The notes: generated by a model not told the origin, from the sequence alone. 64,000 nucleotides of DNA from Paraburkholderia aromaticivorans (GCF_012689525.1 NZ_CP051516.1:1798001-1862000); one strand, 5' to 3'; shown: positions 1 to 9,497, counted from the first letter of the stretch. Translations and numbers: made by a program.

Positions 1-12
1 TCGCATTCTCAT

Positions 13-1011
13 TCAAGCCGCGCTCGCGGCGCTTCCGTTCGTTCCTGCATTTGCCGATGCCGCTTCTCGCGCCGCATCGAATGCATGGCGGATCCCTTCT
101 TCGTACGACGTCCTGGCGATCGGGCCGATCAGTTCGGTCAACGCCGAGTCGTCGAGCACGACCGGCTCGGTCATCAGGTAATTCATTTCCACCAGTTCCC
201 GCATGAACGGATTGAACAGGCCGAGCACGCGCAGCAGGGTCTTGCCGGCCACCATCAGCTTCGGTTGGCGGCCCGCCAGCGCATAGGCCTGCCGCGCCAC
301 TTCGCGCTGCGTGATGGTGCCCGCGCCGGCGAGGTGCCACCAGCGTCCATACGCCTCGGGCGTGCGCGTGAGCTTTTCGACCACTGGCCCGACATCCGGC
401 AGATAGATGAATTCATGCGGCACATCCACAGGGCCGATCACCTGAGCGCGCTTGCCATTGGCCGCAGCTTCGAACACGCCGTTCAGCAGACTGCGCTCGA
501 TACCCGGGCCGTAGAAGTCGGGCAGACGCAGCACGAGCGTCGAGAGGCCATTGCGTCCATGCGCCGCCAGCACCAGATTTTCCTGCGCGAGCCGCATTTG
601 GCCCTTGAACGTGTGCGGCTCACGCGGATGATTTTCGCGGATCGGATTGCCGCGCGCGCGGCCGTACGGATACACCGTGCCGATCAGAATGAAGCGCTCG
701 ACGCCCGCCGCCGTCACGCCCGCAAGCGCTCTCTCCATGAGCGGCGGATGCGCGGCGAACTGATCGTAGGGCACGCCGACCAGATAGATCACCGTCTGCA
801 GATCCTGCGACGCCGCGCGGATCGAAGCGGGGTCGTCCGGATTCCACGTGACGATCTCCGCGTGCGGATCGTGGCCGAACGCAGCTTCGAGCGGTTGGCG
901 CGAGCGGCCAACCACCCGGTAATCGCGGCCCGCCGCGCTGAGCGCCGCCGCAATGATCTGTCCGGACGCGCCCGCGGCGCCGAATAAACCCACCTTGCCT
1001 GTGACTTGCAT
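13..1011 (-). CDS. NAD(P)-binding SDR/epimerase-type oxidoreductase
   Basis: This 332-residue protein begins with a Rossmann nucleotide-binding turn (Gly11, Gly14 and Gly17 in the GAAGASG segment), as in the extended or atypical short-chain dehydrogenase/epimerase families. I do not see a clean YxxxK catalytic motif, so the substrate and even dehydrogenase activity stay open; NAD-dependent epimerase or NmrA-like are both possible. It is divergent from the TetR-type regulator to its right, and the shared intergenic region holds two palindromic operators. That suggests it is the regulator's target. A cytoplasmic enzyme is expected. Confidence 0.8.
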   Translation of the reverse strand: MQVTGKVGLFGAAGASGQIIAAALSAAGRDYRVVGRSRQPLEAAFGHDPHAEIVTWNPDDPASIRAASQDLQTVIYLVGVPYDQFAAHPPLMERALAGVTAAGVERFILIGTVYPYGRARGNPIRENHPREPHTFKGQMRLAQENLVLAAHGRNGLSTLVLRLPDFYGPGIERSLLNGVFEAAANGKRAQVIGPVDVPHEFIYLPDVGPVVEKLTRTPEAYGRWWHLAGAGTITQREVARQAYALAGRQPKLMVAGKTLLRVLGLFNPFMRELVEMNYLMTEPVVLDDSALTELIGPIARTSYEEGIRHAFDAAREAASANAGTNGSAASAA

Positions 1012-1076
1012 GACGACTCCTTGAAGCGGCGCCGCATCGCGTCCGCATGAATTGTGACTGATAGTGGAAAATTTAA

Positions 1077-1103
1077 TGAACGCTGTTCAGTGAACGGTGT
1101 TCA
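1077..1103. promoter_or_regulatory. double TetR-type operator
   Basis: Two perfect palindromes of the form TGAAC-N3-GTTCA lie at 1077-1089 and 1091-1103, with centres 14 bp apart. They sit between the divergent oxidoreductase and TetR-family genes. Paired palindromes with arms of this kind are typical sites for TetR-family dimers, so autoregulation and control of the divergent gene are inferred. Their position also argues against the longer GTG start of the regulator at 1054, which would put the operator inside the reading frame. Confidence 0.65.
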
Positions 1104-1146
1104 GTTTAATTTGACTTTTCAGTTTGTCAACCCGAGAATGTTCGTC

Positions 1147-2085
1147 ATGGGAATCGCTGAACGAAAGAACCGCCAGAAACAGGCACTGCGCGAACGCATC
1201 CTCGATGCCGCGCGGCGCATCGTGATGCGCGAAGGCTTTGCCGCGCTGTCCATGCGCAAAATCGCCGACGCCATCGAATATTCACCGGCCACGCTGTACC
1301 TGCACTTCGCAAGCCGCGACGAGATCGCCCAGGCCTTGTGCGCGGAAGGCTATGCGCAACTGCTGGAGACGTTCGTGCCGCTCGCGGGCATCGCCGATCC
1401 GGCCGAGCGGCTCAAGGCGCTCGGCAGGGCGTATGTGGCATTCGGTGTCGCGCATCCGGAAACGTACCGGCTGATCTTCATGGAAGATCCGAGCTACACG
1501 GGCGCGGCGTTGGGCGGCGCGGCGAAGGGTAAGGCGGTGGTGGATCTGGTCAATGCCGGCGCGGCGTCGGGCGGTGCGGCGACGAGTAGCGCGGTGATGA
1601 GCGAGGACACCGAAGCCACGGCGGCGCACGAAGCGAGCGGCGAAACGGCCGCAGCCGAGGACGATCCCGGCGAGGCCGCGTTGCACATCATGATTTCCGC
1701 GCTCGACGAACTCAAAGCGGCGGGGCGTCTGTCGGCATCGACGGATGTGGCGGTGTGGGCCGAGGCGTTCTGGGCGAACTTGCATGGCATCGTTGCACTG
1801 AATCTGACGTGTCCCGTGTTTCCGACCGCACCGCTCGACACCGTGGTGGGCGTCGCGCTCGACGCCTGGCTGGGCGCATCGCACGCAACGCAAGCGCCGG
1901 GCGTTGCGGCCACCGCTGGCACGCGCAAGAGAAAATCGCTTGATACGCGTACCGAATCGCCGACTGAACCGGAGTCGGAACCGGGCAATGAATCCGCCGC
2001 TCAGCCTTCAGACAAAAAACCGGTAAAAGCGGCAGCCGGCAGTGCCACCGCGCCGGCCGCCAGACGCAAAGCCACGAGTGCGTGA
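1147..2085 (+). CDS. TetR/AcrR-family regulator with WHG-type C-terminal domain
   Basis: The N-terminal ~60 residues form a TetR-type helix-turn-helix (ILDAARRIVMREGFAALSMR, then SPATLYLHF). A W-x3-H-G motif near residue 210 marks the WHG-type ligand domain. At about 312 residues it is longer than the usual ~200, because of an Ala/Ser-rich insert in the middle and a Lys/Ala/Ser-rich tail. I prefer the ATG at 1147 (1138 is an alternative), since an upstream in-frame GTG at 1054 would swallow the palindromic operators. It probably represses itself and the divergent oxidoreductase. Confidence 0.85.
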   Translation: MGIAERKNRQKQALRERILDAARRIVMREGFAALSMRKIADAIEYSPATLYLHFASRDEIAQALCAEGYAQLLETFVPLAGIADPAERLKALGRAYVAFGVAHPETYRLIFMEDPSYTGAALGGAAKGKAVVDLVNAGAASGGAATSSAVMSEDTEATAAHEASGETAAAEDDPGEAALHIMISALDELKAAGRLSASTDVAVWAEAFWANLHGIVALNLTCPVFPTAPLDTVVGVALDAWLGASHATQAPGVAATAGTRKRKSLDTRTESPTEPESEPGNESAAQPSDKKPVKAAAGSATAPAARRKATSA

Positions 2086-2131
2086 TAACGTTCGCTTCCA
2101 CCTCAATTTGCGCGGTTGCGCTTAGCTCTCC

Positions 2132-3256
2132 ATGTCCATTTCCGCCTCGCCCGCCGTCAGCGACGAAGTCGCGACTTACGTAGCCAACCGCATCGGTTTC
2201 ATCGAACTGGACAGGCCGAAGGCGCTCAACGCGCTGTCGACCGGCATGATTCGCGCGATGCACGCGGCGCTCGACCAGTGGCGCGAAGATCCAGAAGTGC
2301 TCGCCGTCGTGGTACGCAGCCAGCAGCCGCGCGCGTTCTGCGCGGGCGGCGACATCCGCTTTCTCTATGAGTCGGCGCAGCGCGGCGAACATGACGCGCG
2401 CGACACGTTTTTCATCGAGGAATACCGGCTCAATCACGCCATCTTCACCTTTCCGAAGCCGTATATCGCGTTGATGAACGGCGTCGTGATGGGCGGCGGT
2501 ATGGGCATTTCGCAGGGCGCGCATCGCACCGGTGGTCTGCGAGTCGTCACGAATTCGACGAAGATGGCGATGCCCGAAACCCGCATCGGCCTGTTTCCCG
2601 ATGTCGGCGCGGGCTGGTTTCTGGCCCGCACGCCCGGCGCGATCGGCCGTTATCTGGCGGTGACCGGTGAAACGATCGGCGCGGCCGACGCGCTTTACGC
2701 GGGTCTCGCCGACACCTACATCGACGACGCGGCCTTGCCCGCGCTGGTCGACACCTTGCGCGGCGAGGCGTTTGAGCGCGGCGCGGACGTGGTGGCGTGC
2801 ATCGAACGCGAGGCGCTCGCGCATCAGGTCGTGCCGCGGCCGGAGGCGTCGTCGCTGGCGAACGGGCGTGCGTTGATCGATCGTCACTTCGCGTTGCCCG
2901 ATGTCGCGCGGATTCTTGCCTCGCTCCAAAGCGAGCGCGACGCCGCCGATTGGGCCGAACAGATGATTGCGGTCTTGCGCGAACGTTCGCCGTTGTCGAT
3001 GGCGGTGTCGCTGGAAGTGGTGACGCGCGCCGAGGGTTCGATGGCCGACGTGCTGCGTGGCGATCTCGATCTGACGCGCTCGAGCTTTCTGCACGGCGAC
3101 ACGATCGAAGGCATTCGCGCGCGCATCATCGACAAGGACAACGCGCCGCGCTGGCGCTTCGCGCGCATCGAGGACGTGAACGCCGCCGAAGTCGAGAAGA
3201 TGTTCGAGAGCCCGTGGCCGGCGAACGAACACCCGCTGCGCGATCTGCGCGGTTAA
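2132..3256 (+). CDS. ECH_2-family enoyl-CoA hydratase/3-hydroxyisobutyryl-CoA hydrolase
   Basis: A 374-residue crotonase-fold protein. The oxyanion-hole segments CAGGDIRFLYE (residues ~70-80) and NGVVMGGGMGIS (~115-127) and the catalytic-region segment PETRIGLFPDVG (~148-160) match the ECH_2 branch, which includes 3-hydroxyisobutyryl-CoA hydrolases of valine catabolism. Length and motif order fit that branch better than simple enoyl-CoA hydratases. It follows the TetR gene on the same strand by 46 bases and may be co-transcribed with it. The exact acyl-CoA substrate is inferred from the family only. Confidence 0.85.
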   Translation: MSISASPAVSDEVATYVANRIGFIELDRPKALNALSTGMIRAMHAALDQWREDPEVLAVVVRSQQPRAFCAGGDIRFLYESAQRGEHDARDTFFIEEYRLNHAIFTFPKPYIALMNGVVMGGGMGISQGAHRTGGLRVVTNSTKMAMPETRIGLFPDVGAGWFLARTPGAIGRYLAVTGETIGAADALYAGLADTYIDDAALPALVDTLRGEAFERGADVVACIEREALAHQVVPRPEASSLANGRALIDRHFALPDVARILASLQSERDAADWAEQMIAVLRERSPLSMAVSLEVVTRAEGSMADVLRGDLDLTRSSFLHGDTIEGIRARIIDKDNAPRWRFARIEDVNAAEVEKMFESPWPANEHPLRDLRG

Positions 3257-3348
3257 ACCTGAGGAATTGAAGCGGCGGGTCGCGATGCCGCCTTGGCGAG
3301 CGGCATCGCAGTCGTTGCGAACGACCGGCGGCTAAGCCGCCAAGCCGC

Positions 3349-3783
3349 TCAATCCTCGTCTTCGCTCGCCATGAACGCGCGCATGAACACCAGCGCGCCC
3401 CAGCCCCACATCGCATTCGCCGCAAATCCCACCGAGAGGCGCGGCAGCATGTTGCCGCTCGGCCAGATGCCGCGCAGCGGGTCGATCACGAACACGCTCG
3501 CCGCCGTCAACGCGATGCCGCCGAACACGAAGGCCGGCACCCACGGCGCACGCCGATGCGGCGCGACGCGCAAGAGCCACGCCATCAATACGGCCCAGAA
3601 CGCGCTCCAGATCGCGTTGGCGATGAACTCAGGCAATCCGAGCGGTAAAAACGGCGCAGTCGAAAAACCGGTTGGTTCGATCATCCCGGCTGCGTGCAGC
3701 AGCGCCAGCGTCGATTCGTGGAAGAACAGGGAAGCCAGAAAACCGGCGACGAACGGCAGGATGAGTTTTTGCATGCATTGCAC
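3349..3783 (-). CDS. small inner-membrane protein, unknown function
   Basis: A 144-residue protein with about four hydrophobic segments (near residues 7-27, 55-73, 82-102 and 115-135) and a short acidic C-terminus (ASEDED). I do not recognise a named family. It is convergent with the ECH_2 gene. Its upstream region contains a perfect TATAAT on the minus strand (3846-3851) that could serve as its -10 box. A second ATG three codons in is an alternative start. Confidence 0.7.
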   Translation of the reverse strand: MQCMQKLILPFVAGFLASLFFHESTLALLHAAGMIEPTGFSTAPFLPLGLPEFIANAIWSAFWAVLMAWLLRVAPHRRAPWVPAFVFGGIALTAASVFVIDPLRGIWPSGNMLPRLSVGFAANAMWGWGALVFMRAFMASEDED

Positions 3784-4280
3784 CGCCAGGATACAGGCGG
3801 CGTGGTTCGCATGGCCTGTACCGGATTATTCGGAAAACGTGCGCCATTATATATAGACGTACCCCCTTTCCAGCGTGCACAACACGCAACATCCGTATGC
3901 TTTAGCGTCGGGCTAATCACGAAAGTGGAAAACCTAAGCTAAAAAAAATCGTTCAAAAGCCGCAGCCCGATCCATAGACTGTTTCTCCATGCAGACGGCG
4001 TTTGCCGCCGTCGCCGTTTAATCGAGCGTATGACGCGCACGTTTGGTCGAGGGAAGCTGTCGCGATGTCCTGCCTGATGCCGATCTTCACCCGCCGCATG
4101 GCGCCCGCGCGCCGGCCGGTCCGTTGTCGCCGCTAGCGCGCACCGACACCGCATTTTTCCGCCTCTTTGCGCTGCACCGTCCGGCTGTGTGCCGGAGGGA
4201 TGCGCGCGGCCGGCGTGTGCGCGAACGCTCGACGCACCGTCTTCATTTCAATCCAGTTTCGAACCTGCAGGAGCAGCAAA
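3784..4280. other. intergenic region upstream of ssuD
   Basis: About 500 bases without a convincing gene. The left part has the -10-like TATAAT of the divergent membrane-protein gene. The centre has an A-rich stretch near 3940-3950, and around 3994-4013 there is a GC-rich hairpin with 7-bp arms but no U tract. The promoter of the sulfonate cluster must lie here, but I could not pick it out with confidence. Confidence 0.4.
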
Positions 4281-5441
4281 ATGAATGTGTTCTGGTTCAT
4301 TCCGACTCACGGCGACAGCCGCTATCTCGGTACGTCCCAAGGCGCACGCGCAGCCGATTACGACTATTTCCAGCAGATCGCCGTCGCCGCCGATACGCTC
4401 GGCTACGAGGGCGTGCTGCTGCCGACGGGCCGCTCGTGCGAGGACGCATGGGTCGTCGCGTCGAGCCTGATCGCCGCGACCAAACGGCTGAAGTTTCTGG
4501 TGGCGATCCGTCCGGGCATTTCGTCGCCGGGTCTGGCCGCGCGCATGGCGGCGACCTTCGACCGTTTGTCCAACGGGCGTCTCCTGATCAATGTCGTGAC
4601 CGGCGGCGATGCGGCGGAACTGGAAGGCGACGGCGTGTTCGTCGACCACGACACGCGCTATGAAATCACCGACGAATTCCTGCACATCTGGCGCAAGCTG
4701 CTGACCGCCGCGCATACCAACGACGCGATCGATTTTGAAGGCAAGCATCTGAACTCGAAGGGCGGCAAGGCGTTGTATCCGCCCGTGCAGAACCCGCATC
4801 CGCCGTTGTGGTTCGGCGGTTCGTCGCCGGCCGCGCACGACATGGCGGCCGAGCATATCGATACCTATCTGACGTGGGGCGAGCCGCCCGAAGCTGTCGC
4901 GAAGAAAATCGCCGACATTCGCGCGCGCGCCGCGGCGCATGGCCGCCAGATCAAGTTCGGGATTCGTCTGCACGTGATCGTGCGCGAGACGGAAGAAGAA
5001 GCGTGGGCCGCCGCCGACAAGCTGATCAGCAAGCTCGACGACGAAACCATCACGCGCGCCCAGGCCTCGTTCTCGAAGATGGACTCGGAAGGTCAGCGCC
5101 GCATGGCCGCGCTGCACGGCGGCAAGCGCGGCGGCCGCGCGGAACTCGAGGTCTATCCGAATCTGTGGGCGGGCGTGGGCCTCGTACGCGGCGGCGCGGG
5201 CACGGCGCTGGTCGGCAATCCGGAGCAGGTGGCGGCGCGCATGAAGGAGTACGCCGAACTCGGCATCGACACCTTCATTCTGTCGGGCTATCCGCATCTG
5301 GAAGAGTCGTATCGCTTCGCCGAACTCGTGTTTCCGTTGCTGCCGAACCGTCGGAACAAGGTGTCGAATGGACCGCTGTCGGGGCCGTTCGGCGAGATCG
5401 TCGGCAACAACTATCTGCCGAAGGCGGCAAGTTCGAGCTGA
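4281..5441 (+). CDS. ssuD: FMNH2-dependent alkanesulfonate monooxygenase
   Basis: SsuD cleaves the C-S bond of alkanesulfonates with FMNH2 and O2 to release sulfite for sulfur assimilation. The 386-residue sequence is a bacterial-luciferase-type TIM barrel of the usual length. It keeps the Cys (residue 53) and the Arg/His pair (229 and 231 in GIRLHVIV) that correspond to active-site residues of E. coli SsuD. The start chosen has the ribosome-binding sequence GCAGGAG nearby, whereas an upstream in-frame ATG at 4167 adds unrelated residues. ssuC, ssuB and ssuF follow. ssuE and ssuA are not in the immediate neighbourhood. Confidence 0.95.
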   Translation: MNVFWFIPTHGDSRYLGTSQGARAADYDYFQQIAVAADTLGYEGVLLPTGRSCEDAWVVASSLIAATKRLKFLVAIRPGISSPGLAARMAATFDRLSNGRLLINVVTGGDAAELEGDGVFVDHDTRYEITDEFLHIWRKLLTAAHTNDAIDFEGKHLNSKGGKALYPPVQNPHPPLWFGGSSPAAHDMAAEHIDTYLTWGEPPEAVAKKIADIRARAAAHGRQIKFGIRLHVIVRETEEEAWAAADKLISKLDDETITRAQASFSKMDSEGQRRMAALHGGKRGGRAELEVYPNLWAGVGLVRGGAGTALVGNPEQVAARMKEYAELGIDTFILSGYPHLEESYRFAELVFPLLPNRRNKVSNGPLSGPFGEIVGNNYLPKAASSS

Positions 5442-5510
5442 ATCTCGAACTCGGCATGCGTGCCGCAAACGGCACGCATGCCCATCGATAAGCAATGAGG
5501 AACGAGAAGC

Positions 5511-6353
5511 ATGGCTCAATCCACTGTGAGCGCCACGCGGGACGCAGGCGCCGAGGGCGGCGCGGCTTTGAAAGCGTTGCGCCGGATCGGCGCGCATCTC
5601 GCGCCGTGGCTCGCGCCGCTCGCGATTCTGCTGGCGTGGGAATTCGCCGCGCGCAGCGGCGTGCTGTCGACGCGTGTGCTTCCCGAACCGCTCGCGGTCG
5701 TCAAGGCCGCGTGGTCGCTGATCCAGTCCGGTGAAATGTGGGCGGACGTGAAGGTCAGCACGTGGCGCGCGGTGTCGGGTTTTGCGATCGGCGGCGGGAT
5801 CGGCCTCGTGCTCGGACTCGCGACGGGCCTGTTCAAACCCGCCGAGATCGCGCTCGACTCGACCGTGCAGATGATCCGCAACATCCCGGCGCTGGCGATG
5901 ATTCCGCTCGTGATTCTGTGGTTCGGCATCGAGGAGGAGGCGAAGGTGTTTCTCGTCGCGTTGGGCGTGTTTTTCCCGATCTACGTGAACACGTTTCACG
6001 GCATCCGCTCGGTGGATGCCAACCTGATCGAGATGGCGCGCAGTTATGGCGTGAAGGGTTTCGCGCTGTACCGGCATGTGGTTCTGCCGGGCGCGTTGCC
6101 GTCGATTCTGGTCGGGGTGCGCTTCGCGTTCGGGCTGATGTGGGTCACGCTGATCGTCGCCGAAACCATTTCCGCGCAATCGGGCATCGGCTACATGACG
6201 ATGAACGCCCGCGAATTCCTGCAAACCGATGTGGTGGTGGTCGGCATTCTGCTCTACGCGGCGCTCGGCAAACTCGCGGACGTGCTGGCCAAGAGTCTCG
6301 AGCGCGTCTCGCTGCGCTGGCATCCGGCCTATCAACGAGGAGCGAAATCATGA
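5511..6353 (+). CDS. ssuC: sulfonate ABC transporter permease
   Basis: A 280-residue BPD_transp_1 permease with about six membrane segments. The cytoplasmic EAA-type loop is visible as EMARSYGV through [10 protein letters not shown], the docking site for the ATPase. It lies between ssuD and ssuB, and its stop codon overlaps the ssuB start in ATGA, so translation is probably coupled. It would work with SsuB and a periplasmic sulfonate-binding protein that is not present in this window. Confidence 0.93.
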   Translation: MAQSTVSATRDAGAEGGAALKALRRIGAHLAPWLAPLAILLAWEFAARSGVLSTRVLPEPLAVVKAAWSLIQSGEMWADVKVSTWRAVSGFAIGGGIGLVLGLATGLFKPAEIALDSTVQMIRNIPALAMIPLVILWFGIEEEAKVFLVALGVFFPIYVNTFHGIRSVDANLIEMARSYGVKGFALYRHVVLPGALPSILVGVRFAFGLMWVTLIVAETISAQSGIGYMTMNAREFLQTDVVVVGILLYAALGKLADVLAKSLERVSLRWHPAYQRGAKS

Positions 6354-7351
6354 ACGCAACGACCTTGTCCGCGTCGTTCGGCGGGATTGCCGGCAGCGAT
6401 CTCGAAGCCGAGTTGGCGCACGATCGTACCGTCGATCATGACGCGCACGAAGCCGCGGACGTCGAGTACGCCGAGGCGACGCATCATCATCAAGCGCGCG
6501 CCGCTGCGGGACTGCCGGCCGGCGCGCTCGCGCGCAACGACGCCCGCCGTGCCGCGGATTATTCGGTGGAATTGCGTGGCGTAGGCAAACGCTACGGCGA
6601 GCGCCAGGTGCTGTCCGATTTCGATCTGTCGATCGAGCGCGGCAGTTTCGTGGCGATTGTCGGCCGCAGCGGCTGCGGGAAATCGACCTTGCTGCGGCTC
6701 GTCGCCGGGCTGGAAAAGACCACCGCGGGTGTGCTCGAAAAGCGCACCGAAGACGGCGGCCCGATCGATACCCGCATCATGTTTCAGGACGCGCGTCTGC
6801 TGCCCTGGAAGAGCGTGCTGCAAAACGTGATGCTCGGCCTCGGCCGCAGCGCGCGTGAGGACGCACGCGCCGTGCTCGCCGAAGTCGGCTTGCTGGAGCG
6901 AGCCAACGACTGGCCCGCGCAACTGTCCGGCGGTCAGCGTCAGCGGGTGGCGCTGGCGCGGGCGCTTGTGCATCGGCCGCAATTGTTGTTGCTCGACGAG
7001 CCGCTCGGCGCGCTCGATGCGTTGACGCGTATTGAAATGCACGCGCTGATCGAGCGCCTGTGGCGCGAGCATCAATTTACCGCGCTGCTGGTCACGCACG
7101 ACGTGCATGAAGCCGTGGCGCTCGGCGACCGGATCCTGCTGATCGAAGAAGGGCGCATCGCGCTCGATCAGCCGGTGCCGCTGGCGCGTCCGCGGGCGCG
7201 CGCATCGGCGGGTTTCGCCGCACTCGAAGAACATGTGTTGCAACGCGTACTGAAGACGGCGCCGAATGACGACGCGCTGTCTCATCAGGCGTACGACGCA
7301 CGTGACGAAGGCCGTCTCAGGCGGCCGACAGAGGTCCGTTGGGCCGTCTGA
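6350..7351 (+). CDS. ssuB: sulfonate ABC transporter ATPase with long N-terminal extension
   Basis: The ABC ATPase core has a Walker A (GRSGCGKST, residues 105-113), the signature LSGGQRQRV and a Walker B ending [12 protein letters not shown]. The ATG used overlaps the ssuC stop (ATGA). The protein has about 333 residues, and the ABC domain starts only near residue 72. The preceding segment is a His/Ala/Asp-rich extension that the ~255-residue E. coli SsuB lacks. The extension is read in frame from the coupled start, so it is likely real, but its role is unknown. Confidence 0.93.
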   Translation: MNATTLSASFGGIAGSDLEAELAHDRTVDHDAHEAADVEYAEATHHHQARAAAGLPAGALARNDARRAADYSVELRGVGKRYGERQVLSDFDLSIERGSFVAIVGRSGCGKSTLLRLVAGLEKTTAGVLEKRTEDGGPIDTRIMFQDARLLPWKSVLQNVMLGLGRSAREDARAVLAEVGLLERANDWPAQLSGGQRQRVALARALVHRPQLLLLDEPLGALDALTRIEMHALIERLWREHQFTALLVTHDVHEAVALGDRILLIEEGRIALDQPVPLARPRARASAGFAALEEHVLQRVLKTAPNDDALSHQAYDARDEGRLRRPTEVRWAV

Positions 7352-7399
7352 CATTGCTTGACTGACTGTTTCTAAATCGCTTCTCTGGAGTCACTCGAT

Positions 7400-7615
7400 A
7401 TGGGCATTTCCGCAATCAACGTACGCAATCAGTTCAAAGGCAAGGTCAAGGAAATCATCCGCGGACCCGTCGTGTCCGAAGTCGATGTGGATACGCCCTT
7501 TGGTATCGTCACCTCGGTGATCACCACGCGCTCCATCGACGAACTCGAACTGACGGTCGGCTCCGAAGTGATCGCGCTCGTGAAGTCGACGGAGGTGTCG
7601 ATCGCGCGCCTGTGA
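7400..7615 (+). CDS. ssuF: molybdopterin-binding/TOBE (Mop) small protein, SsuF-like
   Basis: This 71-residue protein is a single Mop/TOBE-type domain (start MGISAINVRNQFKGKV, end VIALVKSTEVSIARL), a fold that binds molybdate or molybdopterin-like oxyanions. In several pseudomonads and Burkholderia-type bacteria a protein of this kind, SsuF, closes the sulfonate-utilisation operon, and it occupies that position here, 48 bases after ssuB. The ribosome-binding site CTGGAG precedes the ATG. The specific name rests mainly on context. Confidence 0.8.
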   Translation: MGISAINVRNQFKGKVKEIIRGPVVSEVDVDTPFGIVTSVITTRSIDELELTVGSEVIALVKSTEVSIARL

Positions 7616-7623
7616 ACCTCGCG

Positions 7624-7923
7624 CTATTTCGCGTTCGCGCCGCTGGCAGGCGGCTCGTGCATCATTTTGTCGTTGGTCGGCTGGCGTGGACGCTTGATCG
7701 GCATATTGTCAGGATTGCTCGAGCCGCCTGAGCCGGAGCCGGCCTCGGGCGGCTTGGCCATCGACGCGTTGTCGTTTAGCGGCGCTGCCTGTGCCGGTGT
7801 TTGCTGCATTTGGCCCGGTTTCGCCGTCTGTGCGAATGCCATCGTGCCGTTTGTGCCGTTTGTGCCGACGCCTGTGGCCAGCGCGACGCCCGCTATCAAC
7901 GCCACCCATCTGCTTCGCTCCAT
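7624..7923 (-). CDS. small secreted hypothetical protein
   Basis: The ATG at 7923 is preceded by a strong AAGGAGG box, so it is preferred to an upstream in-frame start. The ~99-residue product begins MERSRWVALIAGVALATGVG and has a signal peptide ending near AFAQ. A Pro/Ser/Gly/Asn-rich, low-complexity mature part follows. It is convergent with ssuF, only 8 bases away. No family is recognised; a periplasmic location is inferred. Confidence 0.6.
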   Translation of the reverse strand: MERSRWVALIAGVALATGVGTNGTNGTMAFAQTAKPGQMQQTPAQAAPLNDNASMAKPPEAGSGSGGSSNPDNMPIKRPRQPTNDKMMHEPPASGANAK

Positions 7924-8073
7924 GTCCGTCCTCCTTCGCGACACCGCCTGACGGTTTCGCCGCTGCTACGCTGGCGGGATGACCTCCGCCACGCAACTCG
8001 CGTGCCGCGACGCGCGCCTGCATACGTCCCCGAAACTTGCTAGGATGAATTGAGCATGTAGACGGAGACGGCC

Positions 8074-8271
8074 ATGTCAAAGTCATTGAGTCCCGAAGCG
8101 GTGGAAGCCTTGCGGCGTCTGAACGACGTCGGCGTCGGAAAGGACGCGCCGAAGTTGGCGCAGTCCATTACAGCCGAATTGCTGGCCGGCGGCCTGGTTG
8201 CCGAGGCGAGCGGCGGCGACGTCGAAATCACCTGCAACGGTCGGCAATATCTTTCTGGCGATTGCGATTGA
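8074..8271 (+). CDS. hypothetical small protein
   Basis: A 65-residue ORF whose composition looks protein-like (amphipathic helices, then a short GGDVEITCNGRQYL strand segment). A purine-rich stretch (GGAGACGG) lies before the ATG. It shares the spacing of small single-gene units with its neighbours. I do not recognise it. Confidence 0.5.
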   Translation: MSKSLSPEAVEALRRLNDVGVGKDAPKLAQSITAELLAGGLVAEASGGDVEITCNGRQYLSGDCD

Positions 8272-8382
8272 TCGTCAGCGCGAGGTCGGCCTGACGTCGG
8301 GCCGAATCGATCCGCGAGCCGTCGAGCGTGCTCGCCGGACAAGTCTGGCCGTCACATTGGCGGCGACACCACGGAGGCGAAC

Positions 8383-8655
8383 ATGGAGCCGAAGGGTCTC
8401 GACATGGGGGACTACCAGGAGCGCTATCAGGACTACGACATCGAGGTCGCCGTCGAACAGGTGCTGACGGGCGTCAAAGCGCATTTTCGGGTGTTGCGGG
8501 GCGAGGCGGTGGTGATCGAGTGGCGGCTCGTGCATATCCAGAGCTTATGGTGCACCGAGCATGCGGCAGCCGAGGCGGGCTTCCGGGCGGCGCGCGAAGT
8601 GATCGACGCGGGCGGACTTGCCGCCTCGCCGCACGTTCCTTCCGCACCTGGGTGA
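8383..8655 (+). CDS. hypothetical protein
   Basis: A 90-residue soluble protein with an acidic, Tyr-rich start (GDYQERYQDYDIEVAVEQ) and a later Trp/His/Cys-containing stretch. The second in-frame Met eight codons in is an alternative start. Purine-rich sequence (CGGAGGCGAAC) just before the first ATG favours the longer form. No family is recognised. Confidence 0.5.
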   Translation: MEPKGLDMGDYQERYQDYDIEVAVEQVLTGVKAHFRVLRGEAVVIEWRLVHIQSLWCTEHAAAEAGFRAAREVIDAGGLAASPHVPSAPG

Positions 8656-8712
8656 AATTGCGCACGCGTTCGATTAAGCTGGCTGTCCCGCCATGACTAG
8701 CAGGAGACCGCT

Positions 8713-9081
8713 GTGCATCTTGCGCGTGCTATCCCGATCATCCGTATCTTCTCCGAGGAAAAAGCCCGGGAGTTTTACGTGGACTTTCTCGGCTTCACCG
8801 TCGAATGGGAACACCGGTTCGAAGAGAATTTCCCGCTCTACGCGCAGGTGCGGCGCTCCGATCTGATCCTGCATCTGAGCGAGCACCATGGCGACGCGAC
8901 GCCGGGGTCGACGATTTTCGTGCCGATGCAGGACATCGACGCGTTTCATGCCGAACTTCAGCGCAAAGACTACAAATACGGGAAGCCGGGCGTTGAAACG
9001 TTGCCGTGGGGAAGGGTGCTGGAGACGGTCGATCCGTTCGGCAACCGGATCCGGTTTTGTGAATCGCCGAAGGGCGAATAG
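8713..9081 (+). CDS. glyoxalase/bleomycin-resistance (VOC) superfamily protein
   Basis: A 122-residue single VOC-type protein. The opening ARAIPIIRIF, then FYVDFLGFTVEW and the C-terminal ETVDPFGNRIRF are the standard beta-alpha-beta-beta-beta landmarks. The start is a GTG preceded by CAGGAG. Proteins of this size are usually described as glyoxalase superfamily or bleomycin resistance-like, but the substrate cannot be read from sequence. Cytoplasmic. Confidence 0.8.
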   Translation: MHLARAIPIIRIFSEEKAREFYVDFLGFTVEWEHRFEENFPLYAQVRRSDLILHLSEHHGDATPGSTIFVPMQDIDAFHAELQRKDYKYGKPGVETLPWGRVLETVDPFGNRIRFCESPKGE

Positions 9082-9230
9082 GCGGGCGCTCAGTCGTTGA
9101 GCGGTGAAACGGGCGTCCCGATGCGCTTGCAGTGCCGCGTAAACGCAACTGGGCGCCGGCATCGATACTGCATGCGCGGCGCCCAGTTTACCGGTTGCCC
9201 TCGTGAGGCAGCCGGTTCAACGGCAACTGC

Positions 9231-9497
9231 TTAGTGGCCGAAGAAAACCGATTGCGGGCCGGAAACCGGCTCTTTGGCACCCGATTGCGACGACACGTTG
9301 TTCACGCCGCCGTAGGCATTCGATCCAGCGTTGGCGCGTTCAGCTGCGACGGTTTGTGCGTTCTGGCCTTGTTGCGAAGCCGGTGCGCCGACCGACGGAC
9401 GGTAGGACGGTGCCGGGCCGTAGCCGCTAGCAAAGGCGGGAGCAGCGATCGAGGCAGAAACAGCAACCAGCAGGGCGGCGATGAGCTTGGTCTTCAT
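9231..9497 (-). CDS. small exported hypothetical protein
   Basis: The start at 9497 gives an 88-residue product with a clear signal peptide (MKTKLIAALLVAVSASIAAP, cleavage after AFA). The mature part is Gly/Ser/Ala/Gln/Asn-rich with no Cys. Longer upstream frames on this strand add unlikely residues. A periplasmic protein of unknown function. Confidence 0.65.
   Translation of the reverse strand: MKTKLIAALLVAVSASIAAPAFASGYGPAPSYRPSVGAPASQQGQNAQTVAAERANAGSNAYGGVNNVSSQSGAKEPVSGPQSVFFGH

Noticed and set aside
1712..3232. Minus-strand ORF of 506 codons opposite the ECH_2 gene
   Set aside because: Antisense of a recognised enzyme, low-complexity basic product, no ribosome-binding site.
3994..4013. 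GC-rich hairpin upstream of ssuD as riboswitch or terminator
   Set aside because: Only a simple 7-bp stem, without T run or any known riboswitch pattern.
4248..6335. Minus-strand ORF of 695 codons across ssuD and ssuC
   Set aside because: It is the antisense of two clearly recognised genes in GC-rich DNA; its product is Arg/His-rich with no domain.
5738..6349. Long N-terminal extension of ssuB reaching into ssuC
   Set aside because: It reads ssuC in the wrong frame; the ATGA-coupled start at 6350 fits much better.
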